Below, in pieces: positions 47,823-56,580 of a stretch of 64,000 nt of DNA. Position numbers and translations under genes: made by a program. The stretch covers positions 620,001-684,000 of the forward strand of contig NC_009092.1 in the NCBI RefSeq assembly GCF_000016065.1, given 5' to 3'. Each line of letters starts with the position of its first letter. Position 1 is the first letter of the stretch. The DNA is from Shewanella loihica PV-4 (GTDB taxonomy: Bacteria > Pseudomonadota > Gammaproteobacteria > Enterobacterales > Shewanellaceae). The notes under the pieces are model-generated. The model did no database searches. It had not been told where the DNA came from and was given only the letters and a program-made list of their open reading frames with translations.

Positions 47823-49412
47823 TTGGCCATCGAAGATCCCATAGTGACCGGCCTTGCAAACGGCTGGAAACATATAGATGCCAGTCAACTGACCCAAGAC
47901 CAAACCCTTGAGGCCGACGTGGTGATCGTCGGCAGCGGCGCCGGTGGTGGCGTGGCGGCCGAGATCATGACCGAGGCGGGGCTGTCTGTGATTATCATCG
48001 AAGGTGGGCCACTGAAATCGTCCGAGAGCTTCAACATGGAGGAAAGGCGCGCCTATCCCAACCTCTATCAGCAAGCTGCCTCGATGAAGACCAAGGACAA
48101 GGCGATCGGCATCTTTCAGGGACGCGCCGTGGGTGGCTCCACCACCATCAACTGGACTACCTCTATCCGCACCCCGGAAAATGCCCTGGCGTTCTGGGCC
48201 GAACACAAGTCGGTCGAAGGCCTCTCCAGGGAGGCGCTAACGCCCTGGTTCGAGAAGATGGAGCAGCGGTTGAGCATCACAAAGTGGCCCTTCGAGCCCA
48301 ACCGCAACAACATGGCGCTCAAGCAGGGTTGTGAGGCTTTGGGCTGGGACTACACCGTCATCAAACGCAACGTGGCCGGCTGCTGGAACACTGGCTACTG
48401 CGGCATGGGCTGTCCGGTCAACGCCAAGCAGTCTATGCTGGTCACCACCATACCGGCGGCGCTGGATCGCGGCGCGACCCTGGTGAGCCGCGCCAAGGTG
48501 AGCAAGATAGAACACCATAACGACAAGGTGTACGCCCTCAAGGCTCAGGCGTTAACCGAGTCGCTGCGCCCCAGCGGTGTGCAGCTGATGTTAAAGGCCA
48601 AGCACTATATTCTCAGCGCTGGCGCCATCCATACGCCGGCCCTGATGATGCGCTCCCGCCTGCCGGATCCGCAAAAGCTGCTGGGTAAGCGCACCTTCCT
48701 GCACCCAACCGTACTCAGTGGCGCCCTGTTTAACGACGCCATCAATGGCCATAGCGGCGCCCCACAATCCATCTATTCGGATCAATTTGTCTGGCAAGAT
48801 GGCGCCGACGGCGAGCTGGGCTATAAGCTGGAGGTGCCGCCCATTCATCCGGTGTTAATTGCCTCGAAATCCCTAGGATATGGCCAGAGTCACGCCGAGC
48901 TGATGGCCCAGTTTAATCAGCTGCAGGTGACGATTGCTCTGATGCGAGATGGCTATCATGCCGACAGCCCGGGTGGCCAGGTGCTGCTGACAGACAAGGG
49001 CTATACCCTGGATTACCCACTGACCGACGCCTTCTGGCGGGCCGCACGGCGCGCCTTTGCCAGCATGGCCGAGCTACAGTTTGCCGCCGGGGCGCAGAAA
49101 GTGTTGCCTATGAGCGAGGGGATGCCCTATCTGCCGAGTTGGCAGGCGGCCAAGGAGGCTATCGCCGATATGACGCTGGCGCCCTTTAAGACAGTGGTGG
49201 CCTCGGCTCACGTGATGGGCGGCTGCCCGCTGGGCGAAGATAAGCAGATGGCCATGGTAGATAGCCGGGGGCGCAGCCATTATCTGGAGAATTTGTCGGT
49301 GATGGACGGCTCGCTGTTTCCCACCAGTCTCGGTGCCAACCCTCAACTCTCCATCTATGGCATTACCGCCCGCAACGCCAGTCTGCTGGCCGAAGAGCTG
49401 AGCGGCGCTTAA
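47823..49412 (+). CDS. GMC-family FAD oxidoreductase
   Basis: 529 residues; TTG start at 47823 after AAAGGAG (47811-47817). FAD-binding ADP-fold VVIVGSGAGGGVAAE at about 38-52 with IIEGGP at its second strand, GMC signature FQGRAVGGSTTINW, and the C-terminal SAHVMGGCPLGED with the active-site His, ending with NPQLSIYGITARNAS. A GCGMGCP-type cysteine segment (TGYCGMGCPVNAKQS) near residue 195 is found in long-chain alcohol oxidase and cholesterol oxidase relatives. Probably oxidises an alcohol or sterol-like substrate. No signal peptide; the Tat protein upstream may carry it. Confidence 0.87.
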   Translation: MAIEDPIVTGLANGWKHIDASQLTQDQTLEADVVIVGSGAGGGVAAEIMTEAGLSVIIIEGGPLKSSESFNMEERRAYPNLYQQAASMKTKDKAIGIFQGRAVGGSTTINWTTSIRTPENALAFWAEHKSVEGLSREALTPWFEKMEQRLSITKWPFEPNRNNMALKQGCEALGWDYTVIKRNVAGCWNTGYCGMGCPVNAKQSMLVTTIPAALDRGATLVSRAKVSKIEHHNDKVYALKAQALTESLRPSGVQLMLKAKHYILSAGAIHTPALMMRSRLPDPQKLLGKRTFLHPTVLSGALFNDAINGHSGAPQSIYSDQFVWQDGADGELGYKLEVPPIHPVLIASKSLGYGQSHAELMAQFNQLQVTIALMRDGYHADSPGGQVLLTDKGYTLDYPLTDAFWRAARRAFASMAELQFAAGAQKVLPMSEGMPYLPSWQAAKEAIADMTLAPFKTVVASAHVMGGCPLGEDKQMAMVDSRGRSHYLENLSVMDGSLFPTSLGANPQLSIYGITARNASLLAEELSGA

Positions 49413-49468
49413 ATAGCTGGGCTCGGGATTTGGATTTGGGATTTGGCTTTGGTTTTGATTCTTAGGCC

Positions 49469-49918
49469 TTAGCGGATCAGTGTCTGTGCCAGCTGGTGGT
49501 ATTGGTCTATCTCTATCTGAAACAGGCCGAGATAGCGGGGCAGGTTAGCCTGGCCCTGCTCATTGGGAAGCTGTCTGAGTTGGCGCAGTATCATCCCCTG
49601 GGACTTGCGCTCCAGCATGAGTTCTACCTCTAGCATCTGGCGATACTCGGCCTCGGCCAGGTTGTGTTTGCTCAGCTTTCTCAGCCTGCGGTAGGGCTTG
49701 AGCACCTTCAGCTCCCAGGCTTCGACCTGCTCGCTGAGCTGGCGCCAATCCTGGTCGCTCAGGTAGTAGTGCTGCTCGTCGAGCCACTGGGCCAGCAGCA
49801 GGAGATTGACGTTGAGCCCGTAGTCATCTTGCAGCTTGAGGTAGAGCAGCTGCCCCTTCTCGTAGAGGCTGTCGCAGGTCTGCCACAGGCTGGCGTCAAA
49901 ATGATTTACATGGCTCAT
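49469..49918 (-). CDS. TIGR02444-type conserved hypothetical protein
   Basis: 149 residues, all helical. The start FDASLWQTCDSLYEKGQLLYLKLQDDYGLNVNLLLLAQWLD fits the TIGR02444 family (written here as recognised, not searched); first residues SLWQ and the NVNLLLLAQWL helix are the strongest cues. Function unknown. 67 bp downstream of yheS on the same strand and probably co-transcribed with it. The flank between it and the GMC gene is made of repeated TTTGG steps. Confidence 0.75.
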   Translation of the reverse strand: MSHVNHFDASLWQTCDSLYEKGQLLYLKLQDDYGLNVNLLLLAQWLDEQHYYLSDQDWRQLSEQVEAWELKVLKPYRRLRKLSKHNLAEAEYRQMLEVELMLERKSQGMILRQLRQLPNEQGQANLPRYLGLFQIEIDQYHQLAQTLIR

Positions 49919-49985
49919 ACTTCATCCTTGTATCGCTTAGGTTTTCCCTTTGGTGCTGGGTTGGCTTGAGTGAAAGCTTCGCGCG

Positions 49986-51896
49986 TTAGCTCTGCAGCTT
50001 GGCCTCTTGCTCTATGGCCTCTATGTTCTCTTGCAGCTCCAGCCACTCCATCTCGCTCTCTTCAAGCTGTTGAGTATGCTGGGTTCGCTCGGCCAGGATC
50101 TGGGTGAGCCTGGCCTTGTTATCGGCCTCATACAGGCTGGTGTCGGCCAGCAGGTTTTCCAGCTCGGCCAGCTTGTCGCTGCAATCTTGTTGGATCTTCT
50201 CAAGCTTGGCCTGAGCCTTCTTCAGCGGTGACAGCTTCTGTCTCAGCTCCGCTTCCAATCGTTTCTGCAGCTTCTTATCCTGGGCTGGTGTCGCATCATC
50301 CTGGGCGGCAGGTTTGTTAGCCTCCTTGGCAGCGTCCAGCAGCCACTGATGATAGTCGTCGAGATCGCCGTCGAAGCTCTTCACCTCGCCGCCATCCACC
50401 AGGTAGTAGTCGCTACAGCTCAGGCGCAGCAGGTGTCTATCGTGGGATACGATGATCATGGCACCTTCGAAGTCCTGCAGCGCCATGGTCAGGGCGTGAC
50501 GCATCTCGAGATCCAGGTGGTTGGTGGGCTCATCGAGCAGCAACAGGTTAGGGCGTTGCCACACCAGCAGCGCCAGCACCAGACGGGCCTTTTCGCCGCC
50601 GGAGAAGGGGCGAACCGGAGACAGGGCCATGTCGCCGTTAAAGCCATAGCCGCCGAGGAAGTCCCTCAGCTCCTGCTCCCGGTTGTTTGGGGCGAGTCGC
50701 GTCAGGTGTTGCAGCGGCGATTCATCCAGGCGCAAAAACTCCAGCTGATGCTGGGCGAAGTAACCGATATTGAGGCCGGGATTTGGCTCATACAGGCCGC
50801 TCATGGGCTTGAGCTGTTCGGCCAGCAGCTTAATAAGCGTCGACTTACCCGCGCCGTTACGCCCCAGTAGACCGATGCGGGCACCGGGTACCAGATTCAA
50901 ATGCACATGGTTGAGGATCGCCTTGTCGCCATAGCCGACGGAGACCTGCTCCATCTTCACCAGCGGGTTGGGCAGGGCCTCGGGGGCGCGAAACGCCATG
51001 TAGAAGGGGCTGTCGGCCTTGGAGGGCAGCAGCTCAGTCATCCGCTCCAGCGCCTTGAGACGGCTCTGGGCCTGCTTGGCCTTGCTGGCCTTGTAGCGGA
51101 AGCGGTCGACGAAAGATTGCATGTGGGCGCGCTCTTTCTGTTGGCGCTCATAGGCCACCTGTTGCTGGGCCATACGCTCGGCGCGGATGCGTTCGAAGGC
51201 GGTGTAGTTGCCCTTGTAGTAGTTGAGCTTATGGTGCTCGACATGCACTATCTCGTCGACGATGGCGTCGATAAAGTCCCTGTCGTGGCTGATGAGGATC
51301 AGCGTGCCCTGATAGGCCTTGATCCAGCTCTCTAGCCAGTACATGGTGTCCAAGTCGAGGTGGTTGGTGGGTTCGTCCAGTAGCAGGAGTTCGGAGCGGC
51401 AAAGCAGCGCCTGGGCCAGGTTGAGACGCATGCGCCATCCCCCCGAGAAGCTCTTCACCGGATTTTGCTGCTCGGCCTCACTAAAGCCTAGGCCGGCCAA
51501 CAGGCTGGCGGCGCGGGCGCGGATGCTGTAGCCGCCGATGGCGTCTATCTTGCCATGCAGCAGGGCGATCTGGTGACCGTTATCTTCTAGCTGCGCCTTG
51601 TGCAGCGCTTCTTCCAGCTCGCGATATTCGCGGTCGCCGTCGATCACATATTCCAGCGCGCTCACCTCAAGCGCCGGGGTCTCCTGGGCAACTGTGGCGA
51701 TCTGCCAGCCCGTGGGCACGCTAATCTCACCCTTATCCAGGCTGAGGTGTCCCATGATCAACGCAAGCAGAGATGACTTGCCCGTGCCGTTGGCACCCAC
51801 CAGGCCGACCTTGTGGCCGGGGTAGACAGTCAGAGAGGCTTCATCCAATAGGGTCTTGGAGCCGCGAATAAGTTGCGCTTGGGTAATGGTGATCAT
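49986..51896 (-). CDS. yheS: ABC-F family ATPase YheS
   Basis: 636 residues. Two nucleotide-binding domains without membrane spans: Walker A GANGTGKSSL and GRNGAGKSTL, signatures SGGWRMRL and SGGEKARL, Walker B LLLDEPTNHLD twice. The linker between the domains (about 240-310) holds the P-site tRNA interaction motif region; a charged coiled coil ends the protein (about 540-636). ABC-F proteins act on the translating ribosome; YheS is implicated in relieving stalls in E. coli. Divergent from yheV. Confidence 0.93.
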   Translation of the reverse strand: MITITQAQLIRGSKTLLDEASLTVYPGHKVGLVGANGTGKSSLLALIMGHLSLDKGEISVPTGWQIATVAQETPALEVSALEYVIDGDREYRELEEALHKAQLEDNGHQIALLHGKIDAIGGYSIRARAASLLAGLGFSEAEQQNPVKSFSGGWRMRLNLAQALLCRSELLLLDEPTNHLDLDTMYWLESWIKAYQGTLILISHDRDFIDAIVDEIVHVEHHKLNYYKGNYTAFERIRAERMAQQQVAYERQQKERAHMQSFVDRFRYKASKAKQAQSRLKALERMTELLPSKADSPFYMAFRAPEALPNPLVKMEQVSVGYGDKAILNHVHLNLVPGARIGLLGRNGAGKSTLIKLLAEQLKPMSGLYEPNPGLNIGYFAQHQLEFLRLDESPLQHLTRLAPNNREQELRDFLGGYGFNGDMALSPVRPFSGGEKARLVLALLVWQRPNLLLLDEPTNHLDLEMRHALTMALQDFEGAMIIVSHDRHLLRLSCSDYYLVDGGEVKSFDGDLDDYHQWLLDAAKEANKPAAQDDATPAQDKKLQKRLEAELRQKLSPLKKAQAKLEKIQQDCSDKLAELENLLADTSLYEADNKARLTQILAERTQHTQQLEESEMEWLELQENIEAIEQEAKLQS

Positions 51897-52070
51897 TGAG
51901 GTCGACTTGATGCATAGCTAAGGATTAATAGGCTTGGGATGATAGCCCAGTTGGGGTATGGCTTGCCACTCTTTAGCCGGGACATTTTGAATCCGATAGG
52001 GTGTTTTGCCGCGCCTTGTGGCAAAATGGCCCCATCGACAGAGTTTTTATCCCAACAGGTTGAGTCAAGC

Positions 52071-52271
52071 GTGAGTAGAGTCAGAGTCAAGAAGCGTTTC
52101 GTTGCCGGTGCCAAGTGCCCCAAGTGTCATGCCCAGGATAGCATAGTGCTGTTTAAGGAGCAGGGAGTCGAGACGGTCGAGTGCGTCGAGTGCGATTACC
52201 GAGAGCAGCAGGCCGAGGCCGAGGTGGCCAAGCAGGCCACAGGCGCAGTGATCGGGGTGTTTAAGCCCTAA
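52071..52271 (+). CDS. yheV: YheV-family zinc-ribbon protein
   Basis: 66 residues from the GTG at 52071, chosen because the E. coli YheV homolog begins right at the basic KKRFVAGAKCPKC segment; a longer frame to 51939 has an unconserved extension. Two CxxC pairs (CPKC and CVEC) would bind one zinc. Ends with GAVIGVFKP, also a YheV trait. Divergent from yheS as in E. coli. Function unknown; nearby association with ribosome factors is only positional. Confidence 0.8.
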   Translation: MSRVRVKKRFVAGAKCPKCHAQDSIVLFKEQGVETVECVECDYREQQAEAEVAKQATGAVIGVFKP

Positions 52272-52280
52272 CGCTTTTAG

Positions 52281-52355
52281 GCGTGAAAAGCCTAGTCGCG
52301 AAAAACTTCGTCGTGAAAAAGTTAGTCGTGAAAAACTTAGTCGTGAAAACCCTGT
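52281..52355. repeat. Five tandem copies of a 15-bp repeat
   Basis: Units begin at 52281, 52296, 52311, 52326 and 52341, consensus TCGTGAAAAACTTAG with 1-5 changes each. It lies between yheV and the convergent hypothetical gene and runs into the latter, supplying its stop codon and last codons. Confidence 0.85.
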
Positions 52356-52648
52356 TGTAGAAACAGGTGGCGCGTCTGATTGAAGCGCGCCTCGTCGGCG
52401 AGGATGAAGTCGATCGCCAGCTGAGCATTTTCCTGCCTGAACTTCTCCGTCTTGGCGATCTCATATTCGTTCATCACGATATTCATCGCCTCCACAGTCC
52501 ATTCGCACTCCCCCTGGCCTATGCTGACCTCGTCGGGATCATAATGGGTCACCATCCAGTCCTGTAACTCTTCGTTATCTTTCTTGCCCTGCTGCCAGGC
52601 GGTGAGCTGGTCGATGAGTTGCTGTTTGCTGATGTTGGCTTGGCTCAT
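52337..52648 (-). CDS. Hypothetical acidic protein
   Basis: 103 residues if started at the ATG at 52648 (SQANISKQQLIDQLTAWQQG); an in-frame ATG at 52684 would add 12 residues and cannot be excluded, neither has a good ribosome binding site. Helical, no signal peptide, with DWMVTHYDPDEVSIGQGE in the middle. Not recognised beyond being a plausible conserved gammaproteobacterial hypothetical. Its 3' end lies in the 15-bp repeat array, so the C-terminus (QQGFHD) may vary among strains. Confidence 0.7.
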   Translation of the reverse strand: MSQANISKQQLIDQLTAWQQGKKDNEELQDWMVTHYDPDEVSIGQGECEWTVEAMNIVMNEYEIAKTEKFRQENAQLAIDFILADEARFNQTRHLFLQQGFHD

Positions 52649-52713
52649 TTTCTGTATGTCTATTGTTTGGGGGATAAGTGGCACACATGATAGCGATAAA
52701 ATCGCTTTTATAC

Positions 52714-52744
52714 GAAGGCGCCGAGATTATTGCCCGGCGCCTTC
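52714..52744 (-). terminator. Hairpin between chemoreceptor and hypothetical gene
   Basis: GAAGGCGCCG...CGGCGCCTTC, perfect 10-bp stem with 11-nt loop, right after the chemoreceptor stop. No proper T-tract, so termination efficiency is uncertain. Confidence 0.6.
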
Positions 52745-52748
52745 GAGA

Positions 52749-54677
52749 TTAAAACTTAAAGCGAGACACCAGTTCGTTGAGTTGTACCGCCATCTCTCTT
52801 AGATCGCTACAATCGAGCGAAGTCTGGCGAACCACGTCACTGCTGCTGCGTGAGATATCGGCAATAGCTGTGACATGAGGATTGATTTCACCAACAACGT
52901 TGGACTGCTCTTCCGTCGCCGTGGCGATCTGCATACTCATCTCGCTCATGGCCTGAATGTTTTCGGCGATGCTATGCAGGTGTTCGCCTGAGAGGCTGGC
53001 TTCCTGTTGGCTCTGTTGACTCTGGTTTGTACTCTGGCCGATGGCGTTGACCACCTCGGTCGTTTTCGCCTGTAGCTTCTCTATGATGTGACGAATATCC
53101 TCGGTAGAGGCATGGCTGCGAGAAGCCAGTGTGCGGACTTCATCAGCCACTACCGCAAAGCCGCGGCCCTGTTCGCCTGCTCGTGCAGCCTCGATTGCTG
53201 CGTTCAGTGCCAGCAAATTAGTCTGTTCCGACACGCCGCGGATCACCTCAAGCACAGTGTCGATGGAGCTGGCATCTTCTGCAAGTTGCGATACCGTCTC
53301 GCTGGTGGTCAGTAGCTGCTCACTCATGCTTGCTACTGAGGCTATGGTATTTTGTACCGACTGATTGCCCTGATTAACCGATTGGTCGGCGACCTGGGCA
53401 TTCTCGGCAGCATTGTTGGCGCTGCTGGCGATCTCTTGGGCTGTCATGCCCATTTCGTGAATGGCGGTTGCTACTTGCTCTATCTTGCTGACCTGATCGT
53501 TGATCTCATGTTCCATATGTTTAGCTTGATTGTCGATCCGCTCGACCGCCTGAAACAGATCGTTGGCTGTTGCCGATACGCTTTGCAGTGTCTTACTGAG
53601 ATAGGTGACAAACTGGTTATAGCTGGCAGCCATGCTGCCGGTCTCATCCTGACGACTGTCGTCCAGTCGCAGTGAGAGGTCGCCCTCTCCCTCACCAATG
53701 CTTTTCAACATATCTGCAAGCTCGCCAAAGGGAGAGATAAGGCGGTTGATCAGCCAGGCGCTGGTGAACATGATAATGGCGGCCAGTATCAGCCCCATCA
53801 GTGCCAGTTGCCAACTGGCTTTATTGATGGCGCCAAACAGCTCGTCTTGTGGGACTTCGGCAATAAGATACCAGCCGATTGAGGGAATGTAGCGACTGGC
53901 GACTAGGGTGTCGACACCATTGTTATCATATTCTGAGGTGGCAAAGGTCTGCTGAGACAGCAATGCTTGCGGATCTTTGATGCCCAAGGCGCTCAGTTGC
54001 TTGCCGGCAAACTGGCTTTGGCCGTGGATCTTTATCTGGCCATTGCCGTCGGTAAGATAGACGCGCCCCTGTTCACCAATCTTATATTGTTTGATGTTGT
54101 CGGCCAGACTGTTGAGTGACAGCCCCACGCCCGCTACACCGCTCGGCTTACCCTCTATCTGTACTAGATAGTTGATAAACAGGGTGGGCGTTTGGTTGAG
54201 ATCGTCGACATCGATACTCAAATCGTAATCTTTACCGCTACCTAAGAAGCGATAAAACCAGGCATCTCTGTCATCACTTGGAGAGACGGTTTTAAAGAGT
54301 CCTTCATGGGTGAAGTAGCGTCCCGTGGTATTAGAGACCAGAAAGGCGGTAATGGCGCCAAATCGCTGACGAATATTGGCGAGGGAGGCTATAAGTGTCG
54401 CCTGGCTAGCTTCGGGTTCACCTTGACGTATCATGGCCTGATATTCGAGGTTATTGGCCATCACCTTGGAAACTGTAATCGGCATCAATAACTGGGCGTC
54501 AATATCGTTAGCGACCTCACCTAAAACCGCTGGTAATTCTCGGTTTAGGGTGCTGTCGAGAATGATCTCCCGACTATTGGACATTGCATAGAGGCTGATC
54601 AAAAAGATGGATAACACGACAGAGGCCAGGGTGGCGAGTACGACTTTACGACGGATGTTGAGTTTTAACATTAGCAT
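52749..54677 (-). CDS. Methyl-accepting chemotaxis protein with dCache sensor
   Basis: 642 residues. Membrane span about 11-31, periplasmic double-Cache sensor about 35-285 (features [16 protein letters not shown] and [16 protein letters not shown]), second span about 290-312, HAMP, then the signalling domain with the invariant hairpin tip [19 protein letters not shown]. dCache receptors often sense amino acids or other small organics; no ligand motif was resolved. No C-terminal NWETF-type CheR tether. Orphan, no che genes nearby. Confidence 0.92.
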   Translation of the reverse strand: MLMLKLNIRRKVVLATLASVVLSIFLISLYAMSNSREIILDSTLNRELPAVLGEVANDIDAQLLMPITVSKVMANNLEYQAMIRQGEPEASQATLIASLANIRQRFGAITAFLVSNTTGRYFTHEGLFKTVSPSDDRDAWFYRFLGSGKDYDLSIDVDDLNQTPTLFINYLVQIEGKPSGVAGVGLSLNSLADNIKQYKIGEQGRVYLTDGNGQIKIHGQSQFAGKQLSALGIKDPQALLSQQTFATSEYDNNGVDTLVASRYIPSIGWYLIAEVPQDELFGAINKASWQLALMGLILAAIIMFTSAWLINRLISPFGELADMLKSIGEGEGDLSLRLDDSRQDETGSMAASYNQFVTYLSKTLQSVSATANDLFQAVERIDNQAKHMEHEINDQVSKIEQVATAIHEMGMTAQEIASSANNAAENAQVADQSVNQGNQSVQNTIASVASMSEQLLTTSETVSQLAEDASSIDTVLEVIRGVSEQTNLLALNAAIEAARAGEQGRGFAVVADEVRTLASRSHASTEDIRHIIEKLQAKTTEVVNAIGQSTNQSQQSQQEASLSGEHLHSIAENIQAMSEMSMQIATATEEQSNVVGEINPHVTAIADISRSSSDVVRQTSLDCSDLREMAVQLNELVSRFKF

Positions 54678-54945
54678 CTCTCCTAATCTGACCTAAGTAT
54701 AGGAGACTATGATGAATCTGCAGGTGAGAAATACATTTAGAAGTTGCTGATATTTAATGGCTAATCGATCGATTTCAGTATGGAGAACTAGGCTCGTCCT
54801 GTAGAGGAGTGCATTTAGTTGTTGCGGACTTCTTGTAAGTTTGTCGCCCACTTTTGCCAAAAATTGATCCCCATCATGACGCTAAGGTTGCGTCTGGGCG
54901 CGGCTCGGGGTAGTTTGAGGTGTTTTTTTGCCTGGAAGACTAAAA

Positions 54946-56355
54946 ATGAATAATAACTCTAAGTCCACAGAGGCGCCGCGCTTCCCCAGAATCTTCTGGA
55001 TCGCCAACGGCGTCGAGCTGCTCGAACGAGCGGCCTATTACGGTGTGTTCATCGTTATCACCCTCTATTTGTCACGTATTCTCGGTTTTAGCGACGTCGA
55101 AGCCGCCTGGCTGGCGGGCTCTTTCTCGGCCGGTCTCTACTTTTTACCTACCTTCAGCGGCGCCCTGGCCGACAAGATAGGCTTTCGCGGCGCCCTGTTG
55201 CTGGCGTTTGGCCTGTTAACCATAGGCTATGCGTCGCTGGCGATATTCCCTGCGCTGATCGAATCTCAAGGGCTGGTGGAATATGGCAAGGAGACCATAT
55301 ATCACGGCCTTAAGGAGGCGGATATTCGCTGGGCGATCGTGCCTATTCTTATCGTCATCATGATAGGTGGCTCCTTCATCAAGGCGGTGATCACAGGTAC
55401 CGTGGCGCTATCGACCACGGCCGAGACCCGTGCCAAGGGTTTCTCTATCTTCTACATGATGGTTAACATTGGCGCCTTCTCGGGTAAGACAGTGGTGAAG
55501 CCGCTGCGCGAATCCATGGGCGACCTGGGGCTTATTAACCTCAACTACTTCGCCGCCACCATGACGCTGATCGCCTTCTTCAGCATCATGCTCTTCTTCA
55601 AGAGCACGGAGGAGAACCGCTCCGGCAAGAGCCTGGGCGAGATCTGGCAGGCGCTGCTCAAGGTACTGTCTAACGGTCGATTGATAGCCCTGATCTTGAT
55701 CATCACAGGCTTCTGGATGGTGCAGCATCAGCTCTACGCCACCATGCCAAAATATGTGCTGCGTATGGCCGGTGAGGGCTCATCGCCGTCCTGGTACGCC
55801 AACGTCAACCCTCTGGTGGTCTTCCTCTGTGTCAGCTTCGTCACAGGTATGATGGCCAAGCGCAGCGCGCTGACCTCTATGACGGTGGGGATGTTTATCA
55901 TGCCGGTATCGGCGCTGCTGATGGCCTCGGGTAACATGTTTGCCGGTAGCGAGACCATCTTGGGCATGCACCCCATCGCCGCCATGATGATCATAGGCAT
56001 CGTATTCCAGGGCCTGGCCGAGTGCTTCATCTCGCCGCGTTTCCTGGAGTATTTCTCGCTACAGGCGCCTAAGGGCGAAGAGGGTCTCTACCTGGGCTTC
56101 TCGCACCTGCACTCTTTCATCAGTTCATTGCTGGGCTTCGGTCTGTCGGGTTACCTGCTGGAGGCCTACTGTCCGGATCCGCGCGTCTATAACGACCACG
56201 CCGCCTGGGTCGAGGCTTCGGCACATGCTCACTACATCTGGTATGTATTTGCCGCTATCGCCAGTGTGTCGGCGGTGTCACTCATCATCTATGGCGCCGT
56301 GATCAAGCGTATCGATGCCAAGAATGATACCGACGCCGAGATGGCAACCGCCTAA
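54946..56355 (+). CDS. POT/MFS-type proton-coupled transporter
   Basis: 469 residues from the ATG at 54946 (GGAAG 7 bases upstream); an upstream TTG at 54928 is possible. About twelve to fourteen membrane spans. The first helix carries the E-x-x-E-R-like ANGVELLERAAYYGVFIV that marks proton-coupled oligopeptide transporter relatives, followed by GALADKIGFRGALL. Substrate might be di/tripeptides or another metabolite; the ExxER pattern is replaced by ELLER. A terminator follows. Confidence 0.85.
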   Translation: MNNNSKSTEAPRFPRIFWIANGVELLERAAYYGVFIVITLYLSRILGFSDVEAAWLAGSFSAGLYFLPTFSGALADKIGFRGALLLAFGLLTIGYASLAIFPALIESQGLVEYGKETIYHGLKEADIRWAIVPILIVIMIGGSFIKAVITGTVALSTTAETRAKGFSIFYMMVNIGAFSGKTVVKPLRESMGDLGLINLNYFAATMTLIAFFSIMLFFKSTEENRSGKSLGEIWQALLKVLSNGRLIALILIITGFWMVQHQLYATMPKYVLRMAGEGSSPSWYANVNPLVVFLCVSFVTGMMAKRSALTSMTVGMFIMPVSALLMASGNMFAGSETILGMHPIAAMMIIGIVFQGLAECFISPRFLEYFSLQAPKGEEGLYLGFSHLHSFISSLLGFGLSGYLLEAYCPDPRVYNDHAAWVEASAHAHYIWYVFAAIASVSAVSLIIYGAVIKRIDAKNDTDAEMATA

Positions 56356-56390
56356 CTGTTTGACTCAGTTTTGGTTGGTTTAATCCTGAA

Positions 56391-56419
56391 TGCCGTCGCG
56401 ATCCCTCGCGGCGGCTTTT
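56391..56419 (+). terminator. Terminator after the MFS gene
   Basis: GCCGTCGCG-atccc-TCGCGGCGGC then TTTTATTTT. One wobble in the stem. Confidence 0.82.
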
Positions 56420-56460
56420 ATTTTCTTCCCCGTCTAATTGGCGCATTGCCGCCCGATTGC

Positions 56461-56469
56461 TGCTATAAT
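56461..56469 (+). promoter_or_regulatory. Extended -10 element of dbpA
   Basis: TGC-TATAAT (56461-56469) with only poor -35 candidates upstream. About 110 bp before the dbpA GTG. Confidence 0.45.
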
Positions 56470-56580
56470 CGCCGCCATATCCACGCACGCCCTTGAAGAT
56501 TCATCGGCTGCTGCCATCACATAGCTTTATTTGTGCCTGATCTAACTCAGTTTTTCTCGGCACAGCATTAGGAAATTACC

